A DNA stretch of 64,000 nucleotides from Streptomyces thinghirensis (GTDB taxonomy: Bacteria; Actinomycetota; Actinomycetia; Streptomycetales; Streptomycetaceae): contig JAKFGP010000033.1 of the NCBI GenBank assembly GCA_021502835.1, positions 186,001-250,000 of the forward strand, given 5' to 3'. Both the position numbers and the translations under genes were made by a program. How positions within the stretch are numbered: position 1 is the first letter of the stretch; every line of letters begins with the position of its first letter. The notes beneath the pieces are model-generated. The model saw nothing but the letters and a program-made list of their open reading frames with translations. It was not told where the DNA came from and searched no databases. This document shows, in pieces, positions 29,191 through 39,415 of the stretch.

Positions 29191-29256
29191 GCGGGTGCGG
29201 TACATGCGAGTGCGGTATGTGCGGGTGCCGTACACGCGGGTGCGGTACTCGCGGGT
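29191..29256. repeat. 15-bp tandem repeats, about 4.4 copies, between divergent genes
   Basis: Units at 29191, 29206, 29221 and 29236 follow the pattern GCGGGTGCGGTACAT with one to four changes each, and a partial unit starts at 29251. The array sits between the esterase gene (minus) and plsC (plus), 43 bases beyond the esterase start. It could be a cluster of regulator sites or simple slippage DNA. Confidence 0.8.
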
Positions 29257-29358
29257 ACTTCACCGTACGCGACCGCACTGACACCGACCAGGGCCGTCGG
29301 GGGCCATTGACGGTGCCCCCGGGATAGGGTCTGACCCACAGACACAGGAGGCACTCGC

Positions 29359-30162
29359 TTGTTGTACGGCGCGATGAAGGTCACCGTCGGGGGCTCGCTG
29401 AAGCTCGCCTTCCGGCCCTGGGTGGAAGGCCTGGAGCACATCCCGGCCGACGGCCCCGCCATTCTGGCGAGCAACCACCTGTCGTTCTCCGACTCGTTCT
29501 TCCTGCCGGCCGTCCTCGACCGCAAGGTGACCTTCATCGCCAAGGCCGAGTATTCCAACACCCCCGGGGTCAAGGGCAGGCTGACCCGCCGCCTTCTTCA
29601 AGGGGTCGGCCAGCTGCCCGTGGACCGCCCGGGGCACGCGGCGCGGGCGAGGCCGCCATCAAGAGCGGCATAGAGGTACTGGAGCGGGGCGAGCTGTTCG
29701 GCATCTACCCCGAGGGCACCCGCTCCCCGGACGGCCGCCTCTACCGGGGCAAGCCGGGCGGCCTCGCACGCGTGGCACTCGCCACCGGCGCACCCGTCGT
29801 CCCGGTCGCCATGATCGACACCGAGAAGATCCAGCCGCCCGGCCAGGTGATGCCGAAGCTGATGCGGCCCGGCATCCGTATCGGCAAAGCCCCTGGACTT
29901 CACCCGGTACCAGGGCATGGAGCACGACCGTTTCGTACTCCGCGCGGTGACCGACGAGGTCATGTACGAGATCATGAAGCTTTCCGGCCAGGAGTACGTC
30001 GACATGTACGCGACCGCCATGAAGCGGCAGATCGCGGAGGCGGCGAAGGCAGAGAAGGAGGCGGGCAAGGCCGCGAAGGCCGCGCTCGCCCAGGCGGAGA
30101 AGGAACAGACCGCCAAGGAGAAGGCGGCGGCCGAGCAGGAGCGGTCCGCCGACGACCGGTAG
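29359..30162 (+). CDS. plsC: 1-acyl-sn-glycerol-3-phosphate acyltransferase
   Basis: This membrane-associated acyltransferase makes phosphatidic acid from lysophosphatidic acid. TTG 29359 has AGGAGG eight bases upstream. The catalytic HxxxxD is ASNHLSFSDSFFLP (29470-29510), then VTFIAKAEY, GQLPVDRPG, the glycerophosphate site FGIYPEGTRSPDGRLYRGKP (29700-29755) and GAPVVPVAMIDTEKIQPPGQ. An Ala/Lys/Glu-rich helical tail of about 45 residues ends at TAG 30162 and is absent from short family members. Frameshifts lie near 29590, 29630 and 29890. Confidence 0.9.
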
Positions 30163-30229
30163 CGGCCGGGGGACGGGCAGCGGACCGTACGGGCCGGGGA
30201 CGGGGGGACATGGCCAGGCGCGGAGAGTC

Positions 30230-31455
30230 ATGAGGATGTCGGTCGAGCAGCCGCTGTGGCGCGCGCTCGCCGGCTACCGCGTGCTCACGATGCTGTACGC
30301 GATCGGCTTCTTCACCACCGCCTACTCCGGCTTCGCCCGCCCCTGGCTCGCCGTCGCCTACTACGCCGTCCTCTTCGTCTGGACCCTGGCGACCCTTCCC
30401 AAGGTCGCGGGCGCGGCGAGCTGCACCAAGCGGTTCCTCGCCGCCGACCTCACCATCGCGCTGACCGGCATCCTGCTCACGCCGTTCGCCGACGCCCACG
30501 AACGGGTCATGGACGGCGGCCCGACCCTGCCGTCGATATGGACCGCCGGTTCCGTCCTGGCCTTCGCCATCAAGGGCGGCTGGCGCTGGGCGGCCGTCGC
30601 CTCCACCCTCGTCGCCGTCGCCAACCTGGTCGAACGCGGCAGCCCCGCCCGCGACACCGTCCACAACGTCATCCTCGTCTGGGTCGCCTCCATCGCCATC
30701 GGCTAGCGTCGTCGAGGTCGCCCGAGCCTCCGAGCGCACTCTCGCCCGCGCCCTGGAGATCGAGGCGGCGACCAGGGAACGGGAGCGGCTCGCCCGGGAC
30801 ATCCACGACAGCGTGCTCCAGGTGCTGGCGATGGTGCAGCGGGCGCGGCGCCGTCATCGGCGGCGAGGCGGCCGAGCTGGGCCGGATGGCCGGAGAGCAG
30901 GAGGTGGCGCTGCGTACGTTGGTCTCGGGCGGTCTGGTGCCCGTCTCCCGGGTGTCGGAGGACGCCGCCGAGGGCGCCCTCGTACGCGCGGTGGAGGAAC
31001 CGGAGCGGGACGATCCCGACGGGCCCGTCGATCTGCGCGCCCTGCTCGCCCCGTACGCCGGTTCCCTCGTGAACCTCGCCGAGCCGGGCGCGCCGGTCCT
31101 GCCTGCCCCCCTCGCGGCCCGGGAGATCGCGGCCGCCGTGGGCGCCGCCCTGGACAACGTCCGCAAGCACGTCGGTGAGGACGCGCGCGCGTGGATCCTG
31201 GTCGAGGACGAACCGGACGAGGTGATCGTCACCGTCCGCGACGAGGGGCCCGGCATCCCGGAGGGGCGGCTCGCCGAGGCCGAGGGCGAGGGACGCCTCG
31301 GCGTGGCCCTGTCGATCCGGGGCCGGCTGCGCGAACTCGGCGGCACGGCCGAGCTGGTCTCGGTGCCCGGCCAGGGCACCGAGGTCGAACTGAAGGCACC
31401 CAAGGCAGCTCAGGAAACCAGCACCACCGCGCGGGGGAAGGCGGCAGACCGATGA
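30230..31455 (+). CDS. macS: Sensor histidine kinase, MacS-like, frameshifted
   Basis: The N-terminal half has about five membrane helices (VLTMLYAIGFFTTAYSGF, WLAVAYYAVLFVWTLATL, AADLTIALTGILLTPF, WAAVASTLVAVANLVERG, VILVWVASIAIGY). Then come RERERLARDIHDSVLQVLAM with the phospho-acceptor His of the HisKA_3 class, and an ATPase domain (ALDNVRKHV, VTVRDEGPGIPEGRLAEAEG, GRLRELGGTAELVSVPGQGT). The stop overlaps the regulator start (ATGA at 31452). Gene order and pairing agree with S. coelicolor MacS, which acts with MacR in morphogenesis and antibiotic control. Extra bases at about 30706 and 30845 break the frame. Confidence 0.82.
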
Positions 31456-32129
31456 CCGAGCGACAGGAACCGATCAAGGTCATGGTGGTCGACGACCACC
31501 CGATGTGGCGCGACGCCGTCGCCCGGGACCTGGCCGAGTCCGGCTTCGACGTGGTCGCCACCGCCGGCGACGGCGACCAGGCGGTGCGCCGTGCCCGGGC
31601 CGCCGCGCCCGACGTCCTCGTGCTCGACCTCAACCTGCCCGGCAAGCCCGGCGTCCAGGTCTGCAAGGAGGTCGTCGGCGCCGACCCGAAGCTGCGCGTC
31701 CTCGTGCTCTCCGCGAGCGGGGAGCACGCCGACGTGCTGGAGGCGGTGAAGTCCGGCGCGACCGGATACCTGCTGAAGTCGGCCTCCACCGAGGAGTTGC
31801 AGGACGCCGTGCGCCGCACGGCCCTCGGCGACCCGGTCTTCACCCCGGGACTGGCCGGACTGGTCCTCGGCGAGTACCGCCGCCTCGCCTCCGAACCGGC
31901 CCCGGCCGCGGAGACCGGCGAGCCCGGGGCGCCCCGGCTCACCGACCGTGAGACCGAGGTGCTGCGCCTGGTCGCCAAGGGCCTGAGTTACAAGCAGATC
32001 GCCGAGCGCCTCGTCATCTCCCACCGCACCGTGCAGAACCACGTCCAGAACACCCTGGGCAAGCTCCAGCTGCACAACCGGGTGGAGCTGGTGCGGTACG
32101 CGATAGAACGCGGTCTGGACGACGCCTGA
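31452..32129 (+). CDS. macR: NarL/LuxR-family response regulator, MacR-like
   Basis: Intact, 225 residues. The receiver domain has KVMVVDDHPMWRDAVARDLA (acidic pocket), APDVLVLDLNLPGKPGVQVC with the phospho-acceptor Asp, and GATGYLLKSASTEELQ with the conserved Lys. A spacer rich in Ala/Pro/Glu leads to the LuxR helix-turn-helix LTDRETEVLRLVAKGLSYKQ, IAERLVISHRTVQNHVQNTL. Translation is coupled to macS by a four-base overlap. In S. coelicolor MacR is reported to control membrane-protein genes linked to aerial growth. Assignment here rests on sequence and synteny. Confidence 0.88.
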   Translation: MTERQEPIKVMVVDDHPMWRDAVARDLAESGFDVVATAGDGDQAVRRARAAAPDVLVLDLNLPGKPGVQVCKEVVGADPKLRVLVLSASGEHADVLEAVKSGATGYLLKSASTEELQDAVRRTALGDPVFTPGLAGLVLGEYRRLASEPAPAAETGEPGAPRLTDRETEVLRLVAKGLSYKQIAERLVISHRTVQNHVQNTLGKLQLHNRVELVRYAIERGLDDA

Positions 32130-32181
32130 CCCCTCGCGGGACAGTGGCCCCAACCACCCACCGTGGCAAAGGGGTTACGTG

Positions 32182-33255
<1,074 letters not shown>

Positions 33256-33285
33256 GCGGCTCCGGGCGCGGCGCCGTATATTCGG

Positions 33286-33318
33286 CCCGGAGCCCAGCAG
33301 CAGCCCGGAGCCCAGCAG
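33286..33318. repeat. 15-bp direct repeat in the dehydrogenase leader
   Basis: CCCGGAGCCCAGCAG occurs at 33286-33300 and 33304-33318, separated by CAG, an 18-base period. The second copy ends 13 bases before the dehydrogenase ATG, next to its ribosome-binding site (GGGAG). It could be a recent local duplication or a regulator site. Confidence 0.85.
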
Positions 33319-33331
33319 AACGGGAGCGGTC

Positions 33332-34326
33332 ATGGAGATCCTGGCCTTCGGCGTCCAGGCCGACGAGAAGTCCCTGATCGAGCGGGCCTTCCACGGCCAC
33401 GACGAGATCCGCTGCCTCGACGTCTTCCTCAACGAGGACACCGCCCCCATCGCGGCCGGCCACGAGATCGTCTCCACGTCCGTCAACGCCGATCTCGGCG
33501 CGGGCGTCCTGGAGATCCTCGCGGCCGGCGGCACCCGGATGGTGGCCCAACGCTCCACCGGCTTCAACAACATCGACCTCGACACGGCGGGACGGCTCGG
33601 CATGACCGTCGCCCGGGTGTCGTACTACTCCCCGTACTCGGTCGCCGAGTTCGCCTGGACCCTCGCCATGGCCGTCAACCGCCGTATCGTGCGGGCCTCC
33701 ACCCGCACCCGGGACTTCGACTTCCGCCTGCACGGGCTCATGGGCCGGGACATGCACGGCCGCACCGCCGGCGTCCTCGGCACCGGCAAGATCGGTGAGG
33801 CCTTCGCCCGGATCGCCCACGGCTTCGGCATGCGGCTGCTCGGCTGGGACGTCGCCGAGAACCCCGCCTGCATGGAGCTGGGCATGCGCTACGTCCCCAA
33901 GGACGAGCTGCTCGCCCGGTCCGACCTGGTCACCCTGCACCTCCCGTTGATGGCGGAGACCCGGCACCTGATCGACGGGGCCGCCCTGAAGTCGATGCGG
34001 ACGACGCCGTCCTGGTCAACTCCAGCCGCGGCGGCCTGATCGACACCGCCGCGCTCGTCGGCGAGCTGCGCGCGGGCCGCTTCACCGGCGTGGGCCTGGA
34101 CGTGTACGAGGCGGAGGCGGGCCTGTTCTTCCTCGACAAGTCGCTGGAGGCCATCGCCGACGACACCCTGGCCCGCCTCGTCACCTTCCCGAACGTCCTG
34201 GTCACCTCGCACCAGGCGTACTACACCGAGGACGCCGTCGGCCAGATCGTCGACGCCACGGTGCAGAACGTCCTCGACTACCGGGAGGGCCGCCGCTCGG
34301 AGAACGTGCTCGTACCGCGCAGCTGA
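33332..34326 (+). CDS. D-2-hydroxyacid dehydrogenase (D-lactate dehydrogenase type), one frameshift
   Basis: The NAD-dependent enzyme reduces a 2-ketoacid, probably pyruvate, to the D-2-hydroxyacid. It starts MEILAFGVQADEKSLIERAF. Landmarks are RSTGFNNIDLDTAGRLGMTV, VSYYSPYSVAEFAWTLAMAV, the Rossmann loop TAGVLGTGKIGEAFARIAHG (33765-33820), LVTLHLPLMAETRHLIDG, VNSSRGGLIDTAAL with the active-site Arg, GLDVYEAEAGLFFLDKS with the Glu typical of D-LDH, and TSHQAYYTEDA with catalytic His. One base is missing near 34000. The end overlaps the convergent trpEG end by 49 bases. Confidence 0.9.
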
Positions 34327-36163
34327 CCGGCCAGCTCCCGCACGATCGCGGCGCCGTTCAGCGTCAGCACCGACTCCGGGTGGAACTGCACCCCGGCGAA
34401 GCCCGGCCCGCGCAGGGCGTGCACCTCGCCGTTGTCGGCGCGGCTGACCTCCACCCCGTGTGCGGCCAGCTCCGCTGCGGTCTCGTCGTCGCAGCGCGCG
34501 GTGAAGCTGTTGTAGAAGCCGACGGTCTCGCGCCGCCCGAACAGGTCGATCTCCGTCTGCGCCCCTGGTACGGCACCTCCTTGCGCACGGTGTCCAGCCC
34601 CAGCTCCGCCGCGATCAGCTCGTGCCCGAGGCAGACGCCGAGGACACCGTGCCGGTTCTCCCGGATCACTTCGGCGGTCAGGGCGCGCAGGAAGCGCATC
34701 TTGGGATCGGCGGGGTCGGCCGGATTACCCGGGCCGGGCCCCCAGCACCACCAGGCCCTCGTGCCCGCGCACCGCCTCGCCCAGCCCCGGCTCGTCGTAG
34801 CGCCGCACACTCACGGTGAGCCCCGACGAACGCAGCAGGTGCGCGAGCATCGCCGTGAAGGTGTCCTCCGCGTCGACGACCAGGGCATGCCCCTCCAGCG
34901 CGTCCGACGGCTCCTGCATCCGCAGCCAGAACGGCGCCAGCGAGGCGCGGCGCCCGTCCAGCGCCGCCCGCACGCGCGGGTCGTCGGCCAGCTTCGGCCG
35001 TCCGGCCTCCGCGCGCGGCCGGGCCGGACGTACGCCCAGCGCCGCCAGCACCCCGGCCGCCTTGGCGTGGGTCTCCGCGACCTCGCCCGCCGGGTCCGAG
35101 CCCCGCACCAGCGTGGCGCCGACCGGAACCCGCAGCCGTCCTGCGGCGTCGATGTCGGCGGTACGGATGAGGATGGGGGAGTCGAGGGTCTGGGCGCCGC
35201 CGGAATCCCGCCCGAGCAGCGCCAGCGCGCCCGCGTAGTAGCCGCGCCCGCCGACCTCGTGCCGCTGGATGACCCGGCAGGCGTTCTGCACCGGCGACCC
35301 GGTGACCGTCGCCGCGAACATCGTCTCCTTCAGCACTTCCCGCGCGTCCAGTGAGGAGCGGCCGCGCAGTTCGTACTCGGTGTGCGCGAGGTGCGCCATC
35401 TCCTTCAGCCGGGGCCCGACGACCACGCCGCCCATGTCGCCGACGGTGCACATCATCTTGAGCTCCTCGTCGACCACCATCGACAGCTCCTCGATCTCCT
35501 TGCCGTCGGCGAGGAAGCGGAGCAGGTGCTCGGGGGTCGGGCCCTCGGCGGGGTAGCGGTACGTCCCGCTGATCGGGTTCATGACGACCGTGCCGCCGGA
35601 CATCCGCACGTGCACCTCGGGGCTGGCCCCGACCAGCGTCCGGTCCCCGGTGTGCACCACGAACGTCCAGTACGCGCCCCGCTCGCCCTCCAGCAGCCGC
35701 CGGAACAGTGCGAGCGCGTCGGCCCGCCCGAACCCCGGGACCCGCCCCTCGTACGTCCGCCGGATCACGAAGTTGGCGCCCTCGCCGCCCCCCGATCTCC
35801 TCGTCCAGCACGCGCCCGACGATCTCCGCGTACTCCTCGTCGTCGACGTCGAAGCCACCGCCCTCGACGCGGACGTCGCGCGCGGGGAGGGCGGCGAGGG
35901 CGTCGGCGAGCGGGATGTCGTGCCGCTCCTCGGGGATCAGCACCAGCAGCGGTGTGCCGTCGTCGCGGACGTCGAAGCCCCCGCTCGCGGATCTGCCGGA
36001 AGGGGACGAGTGCCAGCCCTTCGTCGGGCAGGCCGGCGAGTCTGTCGTGCTCCGTCACCGGGCCGAGCAGCAGTTCCACGGTGTCGTGATCACGGCCCGG
36101 GGTGCGGCGGCGGAGCAGGGCGAACGGGCGGGGGTCGGCCAGGAGGCCGTCGAGCGGTGTCAT
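34278..36163 (-). CDS. Fused anthranilate synthase TrpEG, frameshifted
   Basis: One polypeptide carries the chorismate-binding synthase and the glutamine amidotransferase that feeds it ammonia. From ATG 36163 (MTPLDGLLADPRPFALLRR) come GAYWTFVVHTGDRTLVGASP, NPISGTYRYPAEGPTPEHLL, KEIEELSMVVDEELKMMCTV, EMAHLAHTEYELRGRSSLDA, ATVTGSPVQNACRVIQRHE and SGGAQTLDSPILIRTADIDA. The glutaminase half has GLVVLGPGPGNPADP, HGVLGVCLGHELIAAELG with the nucleophile Cys, and GVQFHPESVLTLNGAAIVRE. The stop is TAG 34278. About 625 residues. A Trp attenuator precedes it. Phenazine/PhzE-like enzymes share this layout, but the Trp leader argues for tryptophan supply. Confidence 0.9.
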
Positions 36164-36231
36164 GATCGGTGTCCCTCTCGGTCTCTCGTCGAGACTCTCG
36201 GTGGGAGGAACGGCCCGGTCGCGAAAACACC

Positions 36232-36256
36232 GAAGGCCGCCCCTCGGGCGGCCTTC
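36232..36256 (-). terminator. Attenuator terminator hairpin of trpEG
   Basis: Perfect 11-bp arms GAAGGCCGCCC (36232-36242) and GGGCGGCCTTC (36246-36256) enclose a three-base loop. On the transcribed minus strand the hairpin is followed by GGTGTTTTCGC, a short T-run. It lies between the Trp leader peptide and the trpEG start. The usual model is that ribosome stalling on Trp codons prevents its formation. Confidence 0.85.
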
Positions 36257-36279
36257 GCGAAGTCTTTCGTCACGCGCAG

Positions 36280-36336
36280 TCAGTGGGCCGCCGGATGAGC
36301 GGTCCACCACCAGTTCTGGGTCGAATGCGCGAACAT
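36280..36336 (-). CDS. trpL: Tryptophan attenuator leader peptide
   Basis: An 18-residue peptide, MFAHSTQNWWWTAHPAAH, starts at 36336 with AAGG eight bases upstream and stops at 36280. Three consecutive TGG codons occupy 36304-36312, a run very unlikely by chance. It is followed within 24 bases by a strong terminator hairpin and then by trpEG. This is the classical ribosome-mediated attenuation layout. Streptomyces trpE-type genes are known to be controlled in this way. Confidence 0.92.
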   Translation of the reverse strand: MFAHSTQNWWWTAHPAAH

Positions 36337-36362
36337 GCGGCTGACCTTAGCGCATCCGCCGC

Positions 36363-36405
36363 GGCGCCGCGGCACGTTCCGTATCCCGGGACGTGCCGCG
36401 GCGCC
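36363..36405 (-). terminator. 15-bp hairpin terminator after the amidase gene
   Basis: Arms GGCGCCGCGGCACGT (36363-36377) and ACGTGCCGCGGCGCC (36391-36405) pair perfectly around a 13-base loop, starting nine bases past the amidase stop on the minus strand. It should insulate trpEG from amidase read-through, so trpEG needs its own promoter in the roughly 30 bases before the leader. Confidence 0.8.
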
Positions 36406-36413
36406 GAGCGGCG

Positions 36414-39303
36414 TCAGACGATCATGTTGTACGTGTTCCAGCCGCCGCCGATCCTGCTCCGGTCGGTGAAGGGCGCGGAGGCCCTGCCGGTGCCGCGGTA
36501 GAGCCAGAGCACGCCGTCCTTGTCGCGGGCGACCAGGTCCGGCACTCCGTCGCGGTTCAGGTCGCTCGGGCCGTTCAGCACGTCGTAGACGTACCAGCCG
36601 CCGCCGACCCGGGTCCGGCCCTCGAAGGGCGCCGTGGCGCTGCCGGTGCCCTCGTAGAGCCACAGGACGCCGCTCTTGTCGCGGGCGACCACGTCCGGCT
36701 TGCCGTCACCCGTGATGTCGCCGGTGTCGGCCAGCGCGTTGTAGACGTACCAGCCGCCGCCGATCCTGCTCCGGCTCTCGAAGGGTGCGGAGGCGCTGCC
36801 GGTGCCCTCGTAGAGCCACAGGACGCCGCTCTTGTCGCGGGCGACCAGGTCGGGCCTGCCGTCACCGGTGAGGTCCCGGGCGCCGGTGACGGTGTCGTAG
36901 ACGGACCAGCCGCCGCCGACCCGGGTGCGCTTCTCGAACGGCTCCGTCAGGTCGCCGCTGCCCTTGTAGTACCAGAGCACCCCGCTCTTGTCGCGGGCCA
37001 CCGCGTCACCGGTGCCGTCCGCGCGCAGCGCCGTCAGCGTGGTCACCGCGTTGTAGGCGTCCCAGCCGCCGCCGATGCGGAAGCGCCCGAAGAACGGGGG
37101 AGGACGCGCCGCCGGTGCCCTGGTACTGCCACAGCACGCCCGACGAGTCCCGGCCGAGGATGTCGTAGCGGTTCGTGCCCGGGTCCGGCGCGGTGCCCTT
37201 GACCACCTGGACGTCCGAGGCGCGGACCCAGGCCAGCCGGTGGTTGTAGCGGATCGGGAGGAAGACCGTGTCGCCCACGACCACCGTGCGGGAGCCCTCG
37301 CCCGAGCCGTCGATGTTGCCGCTGTTGTAGTACGAGCCGTTGACGGCCGACCCGGCCAGCGTGTACTTCTGCCCGGAGAGGACGCCGTACTTGGTCAGCG
37401 ACGCGGTGTTCTCGTCCTGGACGTCCACTCCGGTGCCCGTGTAGGCGCTGTCCTCCGGATACGTGCGCCCGTACACCGGGATCGTGCCGGCGCCCGCCTT
37501 GGGCGTGATGACGTCGGGGGTGCCGACGGCGGTGGCGAACTGGCCGCCCCGGTTGTAGAACCAGGCCTTCTTGCCGCCGTACCAGATGGCGGTCCAGTCC
37601 TGCCGGGCCTCGGCGACGACGTACTCGCCGCCCGCCACGACCTTGTTGGCCCAGTTCCAGCCCTCGGTCCAGGTCTGGCTGCCCAGGTAGGGGTCGGTGA
37701 GGGTGGCCGAGCCGGTGGTCGGCGAGGAGTACAGATACGTGAAGTTCGCGGGCTGCTTGGCGACCGCGGACCCGCCGTTGGTGAGCTTCGGCTGGTTCGC
37801 CGTGGTGAACGGCGGCACGACCCGGATCACCTGACCGGCCTGGTACGGGCCGCCGGGGCCCTCGGCGCCGGTCGGGGCGCCCAGCAGCTCCATGTAGTGG
37901 TTCCAGTCCCAGAAGGGGCCCGGGTCCCAGTGCTGGGCCTTGACCTTGGCGTCCAGGACGCCCGGCACCTCGTCGTGGCCGATGATGTGCTCACGGTCCA
38001 GCGGGATGTCGTACTTCCCGGCCAGGTGCTTCACCAGGGCCGCCGAGGACTCGTACTGCGGCTCGGTGTACCAGCTGCCGTCCTTGATCGCGTAGCCCTC
38101 GTGCTCGATACCGATCGAGTGCATGTTGAGGGACTTGTTGCCCGCGTGCCACGCCTCGTTCTTGTTCTCGACCATCTGGGTGACCAGGCCGTCGGAGGCG
38201 CGGATCAGGTAGTGCGCGCTGGCGTAGGTGCGGGAGTTCTGGAAGACGCCCAGGGCGCTCTCGTAGCTGCCCTCGGTGTCGTGCAGCAGGATGGAGTTGA
38301 TCTCGTGGCCGGCCTCGGGGCGGCTCGCGATGCTGTAGTTGCCCCAGTCCGCCAGGTCGCTGCTGTTCTGCTTGAACGCGGCGGGGCGGAAGTCGCAGTT
38401 CAGGCCGGCCGGGCAGTCGGGGGTCGCGGCGGCCTCGGCGGTGTAGGCGGCCGCGAGGTCGAAGTCGGTGCCCCGGTCGGGCTCCACCGCCGGGTCGGCC
38501 GGCAGGGTGAGGTACTGGCCGTCCACGGTGAGGCGCCGCTCACCGGTCTTGATCGACTCGAACACGCGCTTCGCGAACAGCTCCGCGCCCTTGTGGTCGG
38601 TCGCCTGGCTGGCGCGGGCCACGGCCGGATACCAGGCGCCGGGGTCCTCCGGCAGCGAGCCGGTGGCGTCCTCCTGGTACTTGGCGAGGAGCGCGGCGCC
38701 CGCCCGGATGCTCTCGGCGGGGTCGCCGCGCACCTCCTCGGACGACGCGTCGATCAGCTCGGCCGCCTCGTCCAGGGTGTGCAGCCGCGGGTCGCTCGTG
38801 TCGACGGGCTTCTCGCGCAGGCTCGCGAGGGCTTTCTCGGCGTCGAAGTTCTTCTCGATGGCCGGGTCGCCGCTGCGGTTCATGTGCTCGAGCTGGTGCT
38901 CGCGCTCGTCGGCGTCGCCGTCACCGAGGTCCTTGGGGTCGACGTCCGTGAGCCCCATCACGTTGTAGGCGCCGGTGGTGCTCGGCAGCCCGTCGTGGTC
39001 CTCCCAGCGCGTCTGCCGGTACGAGACCGCCATCAGCACGCTCTGCGGAACGTCGAACTCCTCCGCGGCCCGCTCGAACTCGGCCTGCAGCCGGACGTCC
39101 GGGGCGGCGGCCGCCTTGGCGCCGTCCGAGCCGAGCAGGTTCGGCGAGGCCAGGGCCAGGGTGCCGGCCGTGGTGGCGGCGGCCACGACCGAGGCGACAC
39201 CGTAGACGAGCAGTCTCTTCTTCTTGCGGTCTCTGCGATGATCCGCGCTCAAGTCCCACCCCTGGTATGCGCTCGGTATGTATGTGAGATGTCTGTGGTT
39301 CAA
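36414..39303 (-). CDS. Secreted N-acetylmuramoyl-L-alanine amidase with FG-GAP/VCBS-like repeats
   Basis: About 960 residues. A cytoplasmic basic stretch (RRDRKKKRLLVYGVASVV) leads into a signal/anchor helix. Residues 60-310 are helical and of unknown role. The amidase_2 domain follows with zinc ligands SILLHDTEGS (His341), HSIGIEHEG and QHWDPGPFWDW (His458, Asp460). SH3-like and linker segments come next. Then there are about five repeats of roughly 48 residues of the type GDGRPDLVARDKSGVLWLYE with GGGWYVYN, resembling calcium-binding FG-GAP blades. It would cleave the peptide from glycan in the cell wall. TTG 39303 is the assumed start. One frameshift near 37105. Confidence 0.88.
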
Positions 39304-39415
39304 ACTTCAAAGGCGCGTGAGGTTACCAACCCCCGGCCCGCCGCCCGCACCGGGGTGCCGTCTCACCTGTCGAGCCGTACGAAAACCGCGTGACAGGACC
39401 CCGTAGGGTTGAGGG

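Noticed and set aside
29149..29358. CRISPR array suggested by the short repeats
   Set aside because: The 15-bp units are directly adjacent with no spacers, and no cas gene is present.
34278..36163. Phenazine-type PhzE as part of a secondary-metabolite cluster
   Set aside because: The leader peptide with three Trp codons and the absence of other phenazine genes support a tryptophan role.
37075..39393. 772-codon plus-strand open frame opposite the amidase gene
   Set aside because: A GC-bias shadow of the real minus-strand gene, whose signal, zinc-site and repeat motifs are clear.
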